A stretch of DNA of 64,000 nt. Origin: Saprospiraceae bacterium. GTDB lineage: Bacteria; Bacteroidota; Bacteroidia; Chitinophagales; Saprospiraceae. A model generated the notes under the pieces. That model ran no database searches and had not been told where the DNA came from. It was given only the letters and a program-made list of their open reading frames with translations. The stretch is from NCBI GenBank assembly GCA_020627535.1, contig JAHDGU010000010.1, positions 1 to 64,000 of the forward strand, written 5' to 3'. A program made the translations under genes and the position numbers. Of this stretch, positions 27,134 to 36,843 are shown in pieces; within the stretch, counting starts at the first letter, position 1, and each line of letters starts with the position of its first letter.

Positions 27134-28221
27134 CCGGCAAGCTGGAGTATCTTCTGAGCAATTACATCCGCAGCCTCTGGTCTTGCCAACTGTTTGAGTT
27201 GGGCAGACTTCTCAGCGAGCTGCTCGGTATTTTCCACACATTCCAGAGCGAAAGAGATGAGCTGATCATTGGCATCGATGTCCTTGATCATCCATGCAGC
27301 ATCTCGATCGACAAGGGCCTGAGCATTGAGGGTCTGATGATCCTCCGCTACGTTTGGAGACGGAACCAAAACAGCTGGTCTTGCGACCAAAGTCAATTCG
27401 GAAATGGTCAATGCACCTGCTCTACATATCACAAGATCTGCCAATGAATAGGCAAGATCCATACGATCTATGAAGGGCAAGAGGGTGACATTGTGCAGCT
27501 GGGCCGTACCACATTTGTTGTAGTCGTCGTAGTGATACTTTCCACACTGCCAGATGAAATCATAGTCCGCATGACGGGCAATGAGATCTTCTGCATTCTT
27601 CATGGCTTCATTCAGCGTTTTGGCTCCTAAGCTTCCTCCAAACAGTAAAAGCGTTTTCTTATTTTGCTCTCGGCCAAAATGTGCGATTGCCTCTTGTCGT
27701 CGGTGATCAGGATCCTGGAGATCTGTGCGTACAGGATTCCCCGTGAGCTGGATATGCTCTTTTGGAAAGAACTTCTCCATCTTCGGGTAAGCGACACAAA
27801 TCGCATCTGCTCGCTTGGCCAACAGCTTGTTGGTCCAGCCAGCATAGGAATTTTGCTCTTGAATCAGAGTAGGAATTCCTCGCTTCTGTGCCATGTACAT
27901 GACAGGTGCACTCGCATAGCCACCAAATCCTGCTACCACATCAGGCTGAAAATCAGTGATGATTTTCGAAGCTTGAAGTAAGCTTCTGGTAAGCAGAAAT
28001 GGCACCTTGAGATTGCTGAAGCTCAGCTTGCGCTGAACTCCTGCAACAGGAAGACCTATGATCTCAAATCCATGTGCTGGCACCTTGTCCATCTCCATGC
28101 GCCCTTGCGCACCGACAAATAATATTTCAATGTTTGCAGACTTTGCTTTCAAAGTCTTTGCCACTGCGAGGGCAGGGAAAATATGCCCTCCAGTGCCTCC
28201 GCCACTAATGATGACCCGCAT
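27130..28221 (-). CDS. murG: UDP-GlcNAc--undecaprenyl-pyrophosphoryl-MurNAc-pentapeptide GlcNAc transferase
   Basis: 363 residues. MurG makes lipid II from lipid I at the inner face of the cytoplasmic membrane. The glycine-rich start MRVIISGGGTGGHIFPALAVA, the second G loop (LLFGGSLGAKTLNEA) and the donor-site stretch VICRAGALTISELTLVARPAVLVPSP are diagnostic. The length is standard. Its start lies inside the end of ftsW (17-base overlap) and its end overlaps murC by 4 bases. Confidence 0.97.
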   Translation of the reverse strand: MRVIISGGGTGGHIFPALAVAKTLKAKSANIEILFVGAQGRMEMDKVPAHGFEIIGLPVAGVQRKLSFSNLKVPFLLTRSLLQASKIITDFQPDVVAGFGGYASAPVMYMAQKRGIPTLIQEQNSYAGWTNKLLAKRADAICVAYPKMEKFFPKEHIQLTGNPVRTDLQDPDHRRQEAIAHFGREQNKKTLLLFGGSLGAKTLNEAMKNAEDLIARHADYDFIWQCGKYHYDDYNKCGTAQLHNVTLLPFIDRMDLAYSLADLVICRAGALTISELTLVARPAVLVPSPNVAEDHQTLNAQALVDRDAAWMIKDIDANDQLISFALECVENTEQLAEKSAQLKQLARPEAADVIAQKILQLAG

Positions 28222-29368
28222 CGGCTGCGGCGGATTTTGGGTTACGTTCGATATAGCTGCTCACGCTCAAGATGATCCCAAAGGCCATACTCGAGAAGAC
28301 CAGTGATGTACCACCCTTGCTGACCAAGGGCAGTGTCAATCCAGTGACAGGAACCAGGTCCACGCTCACTGCTATATTGGCGAATGCTTGTATGACCAGT
28401 AGAAAACAAAGTCCGATGGCCAGCAGCAATCCGAATGTCATGTTGCACTGTGTCGCTAGGCGTACACATCTGAAGAGCATCACCATATAGAGTACGATGA
28501 TGGTTACTCCGCCGATCAGTCCCCACTCTTCGCAGATGATCGCGTAGATAAAATCCGCATAAGGCGACGGCAGGAAATTGCGCTGAACACTATTGCCCAA
28601 TCCCACACCAAAAAACTCTCCGCTCGCAATTGCTATCTTGGATTGAGTGATCTGGTACTCATCACCTGACACTCCGATAAATTCATTGATACGACTGATC
28701 CATGTCGCCACTCTGACATGCTCTGGCAAGAAGTTCCCTATCACAAGCAGCAGTCCAAATCCGATGGCAGCTGCAACCAGTAGAGCACCGATGTATCTGA
28801 TCTGTATGCGACCGACAAACATCATGGCGGCACAAGTAGCAAATAATATCCCCGCTGTGCTCAGATCCGCCGGCGCGATCAACAAGCATACCAGGACGAT
28901 CGGTAAGATGATCGGCACAAGCCCTTCTTTAAAGTCCTTGATTTGCTCTTGCCGTGATGAGATCGTCTTAGCGACGAATACGATCAAGGCCAGCTTCGCA
29001 AACTCCGATGGCTGTATCGTCAGCTCGGTGAATGGCAGTTTGAGCCATCTTCTCGCGCTACTGCTCTCCACACCTACCAGCAAAGTCGCTGCTAGGATGA
29101 TCATCGAGATGACCAGCAGATAAGGTGCCAGCTTCATGAAGGTCTGGTAGTGCATCCGACTCAATCCCCACGTCACTCCTACTGCGAGTACCGTAATGAG
29201 AAGCTGCTTGACAAAAAAGGCTGAGGTCGGCCCGCCATAGGTCTGAAAAGCCATGGATCCTGTGGCACTATAGACTGCCAGCAAACTACATGCAGTGAGG
29301 ACAAAGAAGATGGCCCAGATCACTCCGTCACCTCTGAGTATTGTCCTTATGTCTTTTGCGAGTATCAC
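28205..29368 (-). CDS. ftsW: Septal peptidoglycan polymerase FtsW (SEDS family)
   Basis: 387 residues, an integral membrane protein with about ten helices. SEDS proteins polymerise lipid II at the septum together with a class B PBP. SSARRWLKLPFTELTIQPSEFAKLALI and VPVTGLTLPLVSKGGTSLVFSSMAFGI are the conserved SEDS signatures, and the catalytic Asp region is in NEFIGVSGDEYQ. The cognate PBP (ftsI) is in the same cluster. The start overlaps murD by 4 bases. Confidence 0.96.
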   Translation of the reverse strand: MILAKDIRTILRGDGVIWAIFFVLTACSLLAVYSATGSMAFQTYGGPTSAFFVKQLLITVLAVGVTWGLSRMHYQTFMKLAPYLLVISMIILAATLLVGVESSSARRWLKLPFTELTIQPSEFAKLALIVFVAKTISSRQEQIKDFKEGLVPIILPIVLVCLLIAPADLSTAGILFATCAAMMFVGRIQIRYIGALLVAAAIGFGLLLVIGNFLPEHVRVATWISRINEFIGVSGDEYQITQSKIAIASGEFFGVGLGNSVQRNFLPSPYADFIYAIICEEWGLIGGVTIIVLYMVMLFRCVRLATQCNMTFGLLLAIGLCFLLVIQAFANIAVSVDLVPVTGLTLPLVSKGGTSLVFSSMAFGIILSVSSYIERNPKSAAADAGHH

Positions 29369-30678
29369 TGCTTGTCGATTGCTTTGTTGATTGCTTGTTT
29401 AAATTTTCTTCCTCTGTCTTGGTAGTTATCAAAGAGATCAAAGCTGGCGCAGGCTGGAGAGAGTAAGACCGTGTCACCGGTCTCGGCTTTCGCCAAAATG
29501 TACTGGCTCATCAGGTCGGGATCTTGGAACTCGGGAATGATGGCAAAGTGATTCCCGAAGTCTTTTTTGATCTTTTCATTGTCTACCCCTAGGCAGACAA
29601 GATGCTTGACCTTTTCTTTGATCAGTGATGCAATTGGAGTGTAGTCATTGCCCTTGTCCTTGCCTCCGAGGATCAAGATTGTATCCTGTGGCATGGCTTT
29701 CAAGGCCCAATAGACGGAGTCCACATTGGTGGCTTTGCTATCATTGATGAATCGTACGCCCCCGTGCTCGGCAAATAGCTCGAGGCGATGCTCAGGTGCT
29801 TGGAAACTCTCCAAGGCACTCTGTGCTTTTTCTTCATCAAGACCTACTGTATCGAGCATCATGAGGGCAAAAAGCGCATTGCTGCGATTGTGCTCTCCCA
29901 GCAGTTTCATCTTACTGAGATCAAGTCTCCCACCACTCACCATTTCCAGCGTATCTCCGAGGGCGCTTGAAGCATCTAGCCATTTGGGCGAAAAGCCCTC
30001 TGGCAAGTACTTCTGATACTCTCTCGAGACTGGATCAGATGCATTCAAGTACAAGTGATCGTCTGCTTGCATGCTCCCAGCTATCTTGTACTTAGCCTCG
30101 GCGTATAGTGCCAAGTCGTAGTGATATCTGTCCATATGATCCTCGGTAATATTGAGAATCGCAGCAACATTTGGGCGAAAGCCCCGGACATCATCTAGTT
30201 GAAAACTGCTGACTTCCAAGACCCAATAATCGTGGTCTCTATCAGCAAGTGCTCTGGCGAATGATGTACCAATGTTGCCAGCACAGCAGACATCATAGTC
30301 ATGTGCGAGCATCAAGTGATACAGCAAGCTGGTCGTGGTAGTCTTGCCATTGCTACCGGTGATCGCAAGGATCTTCCCATGACAATGACGAGCCGCAAAC
30401 TCCAACTCCGATATGATCTCCAAGCCTGCTTTTCGCAGTGCTTGTACCACAGGCACATGCTCTGGAACTCCAGGACTTTTGATAATCACATCACTGTCTA
30501 CCAATCTGTCAATAGTATGTCCACTTTCTTCAAAGAGGACATCGTGTTTATTCAGTTCTATCTTGAAGTCTTCTGGAATCTGACCGTGATCAGAGACCAA
30601 GACTTGATAGTCTAATTTCTTTGCAAGTAGTGCAGCTCCGACGCCGCTCTCTCGAGCTCCGAGGATAGATACCTTCAT
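29365..30678 (-). CDS. murD: UDP-N-acetylmuramoyl-L-alanine--D-glutamate ligase
   Basis: 437 residues. MurD adds D-glutamate to UDP-MurNAc-L-Ala. SILGARESGVGAALLAKKL forms the N-terminal nucleotide-sugar domain, AITGSNGKTTTTSLLYHLM is the ATP loop, and NITEDHMDRYH, FINDSKATNVDSVYWALKA and LLSPACASFDLFDNYQDRG are conserved MurD motifs. It lies 6 bases after mraY and overlaps ftsW. One exact dispersed 16-mer and two GGGC-stem variants lie in the gene. Confidence 0.97.
   Translation of the reverse strand: MKVSILGARESGVGAALLAKKLDYQVLVSDHGQIPEDFKIELNKHDVLFEESGHTIDRLVDSDVIIKSPGVPEHVPVVQALRKAGLEIISELEFAARHCHGKILAITGSNGKTTTTSLLYHLMLAHDYDVCCAGNIGTSFARALADRDHDYWVLEVSSFQLDDVRGFRPNVAAILNITEDHMDRYHYDLALYAEAKYKIAGSMQADDHLYLNASDPVSREYQKYLPEGFSPKWLDASSALGDTLEMVSGGRLDLSKMKLLGEHNRSNALFALMMLDTVGLDEEKAQSALESFQAPEHRLELFAEHGGVRFINDSKATNVDSVYWALKAMPQDTILILGGKDKGNDYTPIASLIKEKVKHLVCLGVDNEKIKKDFGNHFAIIPEFQDPDLMSQYILAKAETGDTVLLSPACASFDLFDNYQDRGRKFKQAINKAIDKQ
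29485..29500 (-). repeat. Dispersed 16-mer, exact copy 3
   Basis: The minus strand reads CATTTTGGCGAAAGCC within murD, encoding ILAKA near the C-terminus. Confidence 0.85.
29981..29998 (+). repeat. Dispersed motif variant, GGGC stem with five-base loop (murD)
   Basis: CATTTGGGCGAAAAGCCC: a GGGC/GCCC stem with a GAAAA loop. It is longer by one base than the other copies, so it is a weaker member. Confidence 0.4.
30168..30184 (+). repeat. Dispersed motif variant, GGGC/GCCC stem (murD)
   Basis: CATTTGGGCGAAAGCCC: the last T before the stem is G and the base after it is C, extending the stem to 4 bp around GAAA. Confidence 0.55.
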
Positions 30679-30684
30679 GGTGTA

Positions 30685-31935
30685 TCATCGGATCTTGAGT
30701 GTCACGATGGCCATGATCGCGAGTAGTATCTGGACGATCCAGAAGCGACTGACGATCTTGGACTCATGCATCCCAAGTTTCTGAAAGTGATGGTGTATCG
30801 GAGACATGCGAAAGATCCTTCGACCTTCGCCGTATTTTTTTCTTGTGTACTTGAAGTAGCTGACCTGCATGATAACGCTCAGCGTCTCTATCAAGAAGAC
30901 CGCACAGAGTACGGGGATCAAGAGTTCCTTGCGGAGTACTATGCATACTGTGGCGATTACTCCACCTAGCATCAGACTCCCAGTATCTCCCATGAAGACC
31001 TGTGCCGGATAGGCATTGTACCAGAGGAAGCCGATGCATGCGCCTAAGAAACAGGAGCAAAAAATGACCAACTCACTCGAGCCTGGGATGTAGAGGATAT
31101 CAAGGTATGTCGCGAGATCCCATCGACCGGAGACATATGCAAAGACCAATAGAGCCAGCGCGATAATTCCGGACACTCCCGCAGCCAAGCCATCTATTCC
31201 GTCTGTGAGATTTGCCGCATTGGACACGGCAGTGACGATGAAGATCACAAAAAGACTGAAGAAGAGATTGAGCACGATGGCACCTGTATTATCTCCAAGC
31301 CAGGTAAATAGATCTCTGTAGTCTAGCTGATTGCCTTTGAGAAATGGCACATTGGTCAAGCTGGTTTTCACCAAGACCTGTGCCTGCTCGATTCCATCTC
31401 GTATGGGTAGAGTCTCGACGACCTCAAGCTCTCTCATGGCTGCTTCTGCGGCATCCATTCGGACCATGACACCGTCATGATGCAACATCACCATGGCGAC
31501 GATAATACCTACGATCACTTGACCGAGAATCTTAAATCTTCCCCTCAAGCCGGACTTGTCTTTCTTGACTACCTTGATATAGTCATCAGCAAATCCTACC
31601 GCTCCGAGAAGAAGCGTCACCGTCAAGAGCAACCAGACGTAGACATTGCTCAGATCTGCCATGAGCAGACACGGGATCATGATGGCCAGGATGATGATAA
31701 TCCCTCCCATCGTGGGTGTGCCTTCCTTGGCTTTCTGTCCTTGCAATCCGAGATCCCTTACGGTCTCGCCTACTTGCATTCGTTTCAAAGAACTTATGAT
31801 CCGCTTGCCAAACACCATCGAGATGATTAGCGACAAGATCACTGCTAGCGCTGAGCGAAATGAGAGGAACTGAAAGAGTCCCGCTCCAGCCCAGCTATAT
31901 GTTTTTTCTATGTAGTCAAATAAGTGGTATAGCAT
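30685..31935 (-). CDS. mraY: Phospho-N-acetylmuramoyl-pentapeptide-transferase
   Basis: 416 residues, about ten membrane helices. MraY joins UDP-MurNAc-pentapeptide to undecaprenyl phosphate to give lipid [31 protein letters not shown] (catalytic aspartates), [15 protein letters not shown] and [22 protein letters not shown] are the hallmark motifs. It is about 55 residues longer than E. coli MraY because of an extra segment (about 160-215, [20 protein letters not shown] onward) between helices, a feature I know from other Bacteroidota. A 143-base gap separates it from murE, the largest gap inside the cluster, so an internal promoter is possible. Confidence 0.96.
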   Translation of the reverse strand: MLYHLFDYIEKTYSWAGAGLFQFLSFRSALAVILSLIISMVFGKRIISSLKRMQVGETVRDLGLQGQKAKEGTPTMGGIIIILAIMIPCLLMADLSNVYVWLLLTVTLLLGAVGFADDYIKVVKKDKSGLRGRFKILGQVIVGIIVAMVMLHHDGVMVRMDAAEAAMRELEVVETLPIRDGIEQAQVLVKTSLTNVPFLKGNQLDYRDLFTWLGDNTGAIVLNLFFSLFVIFIVTAVSNAANLTDGIDGLAAGVSGIIALALLVFAYVSGRWDLATYLDILYIPGSSELVIFCSCFLGACIGFLWYNAYPAQVFMGDTGSLMLGGVIATVCIVLRKELLIPVLCAVFLIETLSVIMQVSYFKYTRKKYGEGRRIFRMSPIHHHFQKLGMHESKIVSRFWIVQILLAIMAIVTLKIR

Positions 31936-32078
31936 GAGCTAGTCAGTGAGATTCTACCATTCAAGAAAAATAGAAGCAACGGCTTTCTAACTTTTTAGAA
32001 AAACAGCCTGAGCTTTGCCGCTGCAACTGTAAAAACCAACCTGAATGATAAAGAACCTACATCTTTATATCTTCTGAA

Positions 32079-33527
32079 TTAAATCATTTCAAATCCTGTG
32101 AGCAGCTCTTCCCGATCGTCAAAATGGTGTCTCACACCTTTGATTTCCTGGTAGTTTTCGTGCCCTTTTCCTGCGACGAGTATGAAGTCATCGGCTTTCG
32201 CCAAAATGACCGCTCGCCTGATCGCTTCCCTTCTCTCCGCGATGACTTCGTAGTGCTGAGCACCTAAGTCCGCCACCATTTCTCTAAGAATCTCATCTGG
32301 ATCTTCTGTCCTAGGATTGTCGCTGGTGAAAATCACCTTGCTACTCCACTGACATGCAATCTTCGCCATCTGAGGTCTCTTTCCCCGATCTCGATCTCCT
32401 CCGCAGCCGACGACTGTAATGATCTTCTGATCGGGTCTTGCGATCTTTTGTATTGTGGTCAATACTTTGGACAATGCATCTGGCGTATGAGCGTAGTCGA
32501 CGATCGCATGGATGCCATGCTGATTTGCGACAATCTCCATCCTTCCACTGGGTGCAGTGATCAACGAAATCTGTCTGAGGATTTCATCTTGCTCTTCACC
32601 GAGGATCATTGCAGCCGCATAGACTGCAGTCAGATTGGAAGCATTGAAATCTCCGATCAACTTGACGAAGACTTCTTTTCCATCGATCTCCAGCATCATT
32701 CCCTGCCCGCCAGCACTGATGACTTTGCACTTGTACTCCGCCATCCGCTGGAGCCCGTAGTCATGAGTCTGTGCCTGACAGTTTTGCAACATGTATGCTG
32801 CTCGTTTGTCATCCGCATTGACTAGTGCATGACTCTCCTTACTCAAGTCATCAAAGAGCATCTTCTTAGCGTCGATGTACTCTTTCATCCCTCCGTGATA
32901 GTCCAAGTGATCTCGACTGAGATTGCTGAACACTGCCAGGTCAAAGTGAAGTCCAGCAGTTCTGCCTTGATCCAAGGCGTGCGAGCTGACTTCCATGAAG
33001 ACATGTGTGACTCCCTCATCCACCATCTGAGATAGCAGCTCATGAAGACTGACAATATCCGGTGTCGTAAGACTTGCCGATTCGCCTTGACCTTTCCAGA
33101 GATTCTGTATGGTCGAGAGCAAAGCTGCCTCGTGCCCCAAAGAAGAGAAGACTCGGTATAGCGATGATGCTATGGTCGTCTTACCATTGGTACCCGTGAC
33201 ACCGATCAACTTAAGCTTGCGACTCGGATCATCGTAGTAGCTACGACAGATCTTGGCCAGTGCTTGTCGACTATCCTCTACTTGCCAGTAGTAAATGTCT
33301 CGCACTCTGGCAGCGGGAACGTCTTCACAAAGAATGACTGATGCACCATGATCGATAGCACTATCGATGTAGTCATGACCATCTTGATGTGTGCCTTTGA
33401 TCGCAGCGAAGAGATATCCTGAGGATACTTTTCTACTATCAAGAGCGAGACCACTTATGGTGAACTCTGCCACATCAGCGTCGATGCTGATTCCTGCACC
33501 TGATGCTATGTCCAAAAGACTTTTCAA
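32079..33527 (-). CDS. murE: UDP-N-acetylmuramoyl-tripeptide synthetase, meso-DAP type
   Basis: 482 residues. MurE adds the third amino acid to the stem peptide. GVTGTNGKTTIASSLYRVF is the ATP loop, FMEVSSHALDQGRTAGL and VFSNLSRDHLDYHGGMKEY are Mur-ligase motifs, and FTSDNPRTEDPDEIL contains the DNPR motif that marks enzymes using meso-diaminopimelate rather than lysine. VAGKGHENYQEI is the conserved C-terminus. It starts 9 bases after ftsI. An exact dispersed 16-mer lies near its end. Confidence 0.97.
   Translation of the reverse strand: MKSLLDIASGAGISIDADVAEFTISGLALDSRKVSSGYLFAAIKGTHQDGHDYIDSAIDHGASVILCEDVPAARVRDIYYWQVEDSRQALAKICRSYYDDPSRKLKLIGVTGTNGKTTIASSLYRVFSSLGHEAALLSTIQNLWKGQGESASLTTPDIVSLHELLSQMVDEGVTHVFMEVSSHALDQGRTAGLHFDLAVFSNLSRDHLDYHGGMKEYIDAKKMLFDDLSKESHALVNADDKRAAYMLQNCQAQTHDYGLQRMAEYKCKVISAGGQGMMLEIDGKEVFVKLIGDFNASNLTAVYAAAMILGEEQDEILRQISLITAPSGRMEIVANQHGIHAIVDYAHTPDALSKVLTTIQKIARPDQKIITVVGCGGDRDRGKRPQMAKIACQWSSKVIFTSDNPRTEDPDEILREMVADLGAQHYEVIAERREAIRRAVILAKADDFILVAGKGHENYQEIKGVRHHFDDREELLTGFEMI
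32193..32208 (-). repeat. Dispersed 16-mer, exact copy 4
   Basis: The minus strand reads CATTTTGGCGAAAGCC within murE, encoding ILAKA just before the conserved VAGKGHE segment. Confidence 0.85.
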
Positions 33528-33536
33528 AGAACTATT

Positions 33537-35639
33537 TTATTCTAGTATCAGATCAACTCTTTGATCTGTTGAATTCTCATTACGGAGGATCTGCTCACTC
33601 ACTCTGCCACTACCAAGCAATCTGACTCGATAGCCTTTCTCTTCTAGTACAAACACTGCATCTCTAGCTCCTAGCCCGACCACATCAGGCAACTGATCGT
33701 CGAGATTGATGGCAGCCAGTGCCATATCTTCATTGAGTCGTCCATTGAGCTTGGCCCACTTGATCATTTCTTCATCTTTGTACTCCAGGCCTATACCTGA
33801 GAGCACTCTCGTTATATCATTCTGATAACCTCTTGCCGATAGCACTTCTCTGCTATCAAAAGAGGCATCCGCAAACTCACTCATCATCTCAAGATTGAGC
33901 CTCACGGTGCTTTCTGCGATCTCCTTGAAGACTGGTGCCGCAACTCTACTCCCGTAGTAATCCTTTTGCTTGGGATTGAAGACGACCACGATACAACTGT
34001 ATCTCGGCTCATCCGCCGGGAAGTACCCAGCGAATGAGGAGATGTACTTAGTCTTCTTATTTTGAGTATTAGCGTAGTCAAATTGAGTCGTACCTGTCTT
34101 TCCAGCTAGTTTAATCCAAGGTGATTGGATATTGGTAGCCGTGCCTCTTTCTACTACACCAGATAGAAGCTCTTGAGCCGTCTTGATGGTGTAATTTGAG
34201 GCGATTTTACTTTTGAGCACTTTAGGCTTTTGAGTGATGACACGACCGTCAGCATGAGCGACCTCACTGACCAAGTAGGGTTTCATCATCTTGCCATCAT
34301 TGGCCACTGCACTGTAGAGATTGAGCACTTGTAGTGGTGTCATGGTCAATTCGTATCCACATGACATCCATGGAAGCGAAGTACCAAACCAATCTTGCTG
34401 ACCGTAGATGCCATCTTTGATTAGTGGCTGACCTTCGCCTTTGATGTCCACACCAGAAATCTTGTGTAGCTGAAACTGCTTGAAGCGATTGACGAAAGTC
34501 TTTTCCTTATCCTCTCCTCTGTAGTGCTGTGTCACCAGCTTGGCGATCCCGACATTGGAAGATTTTTCAAAGACCTTTTGCAAGTCGATTTCCTGCATCC
34601 CATGGGGAGATGCATCTCTCAAGGTGCGATCATAAAAGCGTGCAACACCACCGTCTACATCTACCATAGAAGCCTTGTTGGCATATCCATCTTCCAAGAG
34701 AGCCATGACGCTCGCCAATTTGATAGTGGAGCCTGGCTCGTAGGGTGTACCGACAGCATCATTGTAGAGCTCTTGATAGTAGCCATAGCCGTTGGCTCTC
34801 AAGTTGACAATCGCCTTGATCGCTCCTGTCTCAACTTCCATCACGATTGCGACGCCCTTGTCTGCTTCATTTTGCCGCAAGGCGCGCTCGAGAGCTGTAT
34901 GTGCTGCATCTTGCAAACCGATATTGATGGTCGTCTTGACATCGGCCCCTCTGCGAGGATTGATGACTTCCACATCGCTGACCGGAATCCAGACATCTCC
35001 TACTGACCGCTGTACTACTTGCTGACCTTCCTTACCAGTCAGGTCCTCATTATAGTAGTTCTCGAGCCCTACCGAAGGTCGATTACCCTCAGGAATCCCG
35101 ATAGTCCGTGCGGCTAGCTGCTTGAATGTCTTGAGTCTGCGCTGCTGACGCTCGATGATCAAACCACCCTTAAACTGTCCACGCTTAAGAATCGGGAAGG
35201 TCTTGAACTTCTCCATCTGGTCGTAGTTGACACCATTTTGAAGTACGATGTACCGACTTCCGCTTGCACGCTTTTGCTTGAGCCATGCGGCGTACTCACT
35301 AGGAGACTTATCGCGATCTACATGTTTGTGCAAATACCAAGCAAGACTGTCAACATGATCAGCAAAGTACTCATCAGTCAGCGGCTTGGTATTTGGATCC
35401 ATCCGTATGTCAAAGAACGGTTGTGAACTTGCTAGAGGACTGCCATCATCGGCAAGTATTCTACCACGTTCGGCCTGAAGAGGCATGGTTTTGATATTGG
35501 CTTGAAGACCCATACTTCTCCACTTCTCTCCTTCAATCACTCCGATCTGCAAGGACTTATAGACCAGCAAAAGGGCGACGAGTGCAAAAAGGAAAAAGCA
35601 CAAGTAAAGCCTACCGAGAAGTTCTGTTCTACGCTTCAT
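33537..35639 (-). CDS. ftsI: Class B penicillin-binding protein (septal transpeptidase) with C-terminal PASTA domain
   Basis: 700 residues. An N-terminal membrane anchor (about 8-28) precedes the PBP dimerisation region (MPLQAERGRILADDGSPLA) and the transpeptidase domain. The active-site serine is in EPGSTIK (SxxK), followed by KSSNVG (SxN) and GKTGTTQF (KTG). The end, LPDVVGLGARDAVFVLEEKG, is a single PASTA domain, which E. coli FtsI lacks but Bacteroidota and Gram-positive homologues often have. It cross-links septal peptidoglycan with FtsW. It lies 1 base after the ftsL-like gene. Confidence 0.95.
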   Translation of the reverse strand: MKRRTELLGRLYLCFFLFALVALLLVYKSLQIGVIEGEKWRSMGLQANIKTMPLQAERGRILADDGSPLASSQPFFDIRMDPNTKPLTDEYFADHVDSLAWYLHKHVDRDKSPSEYAAWLKQKRASGSRYIVLQNGVNYDQMEKFKTFPILKRGQFKGGLIIERQQRRLKTFKQLAARTIGIPEGNRPSVGLENYYNEDLTGKEGQQVVQRSVGDVWIPVSDVEVINPRRGADVKTTINIGLQDAAHTALERALRQNEADKGVAIVMEVETGAIKAIVNLRANGYGYYQELYNDAVGTPYEPGSTIKLASVMALLEDGYANKASMVDVDGGVARFYDRTLRDASPHGMQEIDLQKVFEKSSNVGIAKLVTQHYRGEDKEKTFVNRFKQFQLHKISGVDIKGEGQPLIKDGIYGQQDWFGTSLPWMSCGYELTMTPLQVLNLYSAVANDGKMMKPYLVSEVAHADGRVITQKPKVLKSKIASNYTIKTAQELLSGVVERGTATNIQSPWIKLAGKTGTTQFDYANTQNKKTKYISSFAGYFPADEPRYSCIVVVFNPKQKDYYGSRVAAPVFKEIAESTVRLNLEMMSEFADASFDSREVLSARGYQNDITRVLSGIGLEYKDEEMIKWAKLNGRLNEDMALAAINLDDQLPDVVGLGARDAVFVLEEKGYRVRLLGSGRVSEQILRNENSTDQRVDLILE

Positions 35640-35640
35640 C

Positions 35641-35943
35641 CTACTCCTCTCTCAGTATGTATATCGAGCTAGCGTCGTCGACCAATCCAAGCTCTGCAAC
35701 TCGACTGTCCACTTCGGACTTGGTCGCGTAGTACATGTACTCAGACTTGGCGCTTTCGTATCGCCAGCGCTCTTCTTTCAATGTTTTCTTCAATTCTGTA
35801 ATTTGCCTCTTCTTCCCTTCGATGCCGAGGGCATTGGCGGTATAGATCATACCAAGAAGCACAAGAAAATATAGGAGACTTACCTGTCTGTAGATACCAG
35901 ACGAGTTGCGGGTAGCATTTGAAGTCTTGTTTTTCTTCTTCAC
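35641..35943 (-). CDS. FtsL-like division protein
   Basis: 100 residues: a basic N-terminus, one membrane helix (about 22-42, VSLLYFLVLLGMIYTANAL) and a coiled coil (GKKRQITELKKTLKEERWRYESAKSEY). This layout, and the position between rsmH and ftsI, are those of FtsL, which links FtsQ/FtsB to FtsI/FtsW. Sequence identity to proteobacterial FtsL would be very low, so the call rests on shape and place. I leave the symbol empty for that reason. Confidence 0.8.
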   Translation of the reverse strand: MKKKNKTSNATRNSSGIYRQVSLLYFLVLLGMIYTANALGIEGKKRQITELKKTLKEERWRYESAKSEYMYYATKSEVDSRVAELGLVDDASSIYILREE

Positions 35944-35949
35944 GGCGAA

Positions 35950-36843
35950 TTACATTCTTTGAGCTATTCTCAATCGGGCACTTCTGCTCCGAGGGTTTTG
36001 TTCGATTTCGTCATTGCTGGGAATGATTGGCTTGCGCGTAATCAATTTCCAGTCTGTTTTTGTCTGCTCGTAGATACTCCCTTGGTAGCCATCCGACTCA
36101 GCTCTTGGCCTCAGAGCCTGCTTGACTCTTCGATCCTCAAGTGAGTGATATGACATGATGACCAAGCGCCCACCTGACTTGATTCGCTCCGCACATTGCC
36201 GGAGGAGTTCATCAAGTGCCGCCATCTCATCATTGACCTCAATCCTCAAAGCCTGATAGACTCTGGAGAGAACTTTCGTCAAATCCTTTTTTTCTAGGCG
36301 CGAAACCAAATCATTGAGCTGAGAAGTCCTCTTCAGGGCGAGAGACTTACGAGCATTTACAATGAGCTTGGCGAGCTGCCTAGACTTGCGATATTCACCA
36401 TACTGCCAGAAGATGTCAGCCAGATCTGATTCTGTATATTGATTCAAGATCTGCGCGGCATCTTTCTGCGCTGATTGGCTCATGCGCATATCGAGCAAAC
36501 TGTCAAATTTGTGAGCGAAACCCCTTTGGGCTTCGTCGAGCTGATGAGAGGAGACCCCCAAATCAGCCAGTATTCCGTCAACTTTGTCTATACCGAAGTA
36601 GTCAAGCCACTCTGCGAGGTAGCGAAAATTGCTTGGCACGAAGAGAAATCGATCATCCCGCCACGTCAAGCAAGGAGAATCAGGATCCTGATCGAAGGCG
36701 AGCAACTTCCCAGTCGTGAGCCCCTCAAGAATGACTCTTGAGTGACCGCCACCACCAGCGGTGCAGTCGATATAGACACCTTTACTTTCAATATTTAAGC
36801 CCCGGATGCATTCATCCAAGAGGACAGGTATGTGATAACTCAC
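35950..36843 (-). CDS. rsmH: 16S rRNA (cytosine-1402-N4)-methyltransferase RsmH (MraW)
   Basis: 297 residues from a GTG at 36843. RsmH methylates C1402 of 16S rRNA using SAM. YHIPVLLDECIRGLNI and YIDCTAGGGGHSRVIL hold the SAM-binding loop; GILADLGVSSHQLDEAQRGFAHKFDSLLDMRM and FQALRIEVNDE-like YQALRIEVNDEMAALDE are diagnostic. The GTG overlaps the mraZ stop in a GTGA arrangement typical of coupled genes and places the start four residues before HIPVLL. An ATG at 36867 is the alternative and would give a 28-base overlap. Confidence 0.95.
   Translation of the reverse strand: MSYHIPVLLDECIRGLNIESKGVYIDCTAGGGGHSRVILEGLTTGKLLAFDQDPDSPCLTWRDDRFLFVPSNFRYLAEWLDYFGIDKVDGILADLGVSSHQLDEAQRGFAHKFDSLLDMRMSQSAQKDAAQILNQYTESDLADIFWQYGEYRKSRQLAKLIVNARKSLALKRTSQLNDLVSRLEKKDLTKVLSRVYQALRIEVNDEMAALDELLRQCAERIKSGGRLVIMSYHSLEDRRVKQALRPRAESDGYQGSIYEQTKTDWKLITRKPIIPSNDEIEQNPRSRSARLRIAQRM

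Noticed and set aside
31984-32001. TTTCTAA/TTAGAAA hairpin between mraY and murE as a terminator
   Set aside because: It is AT-rich and no T-run follows on the minus strand; the cluster continues through it.
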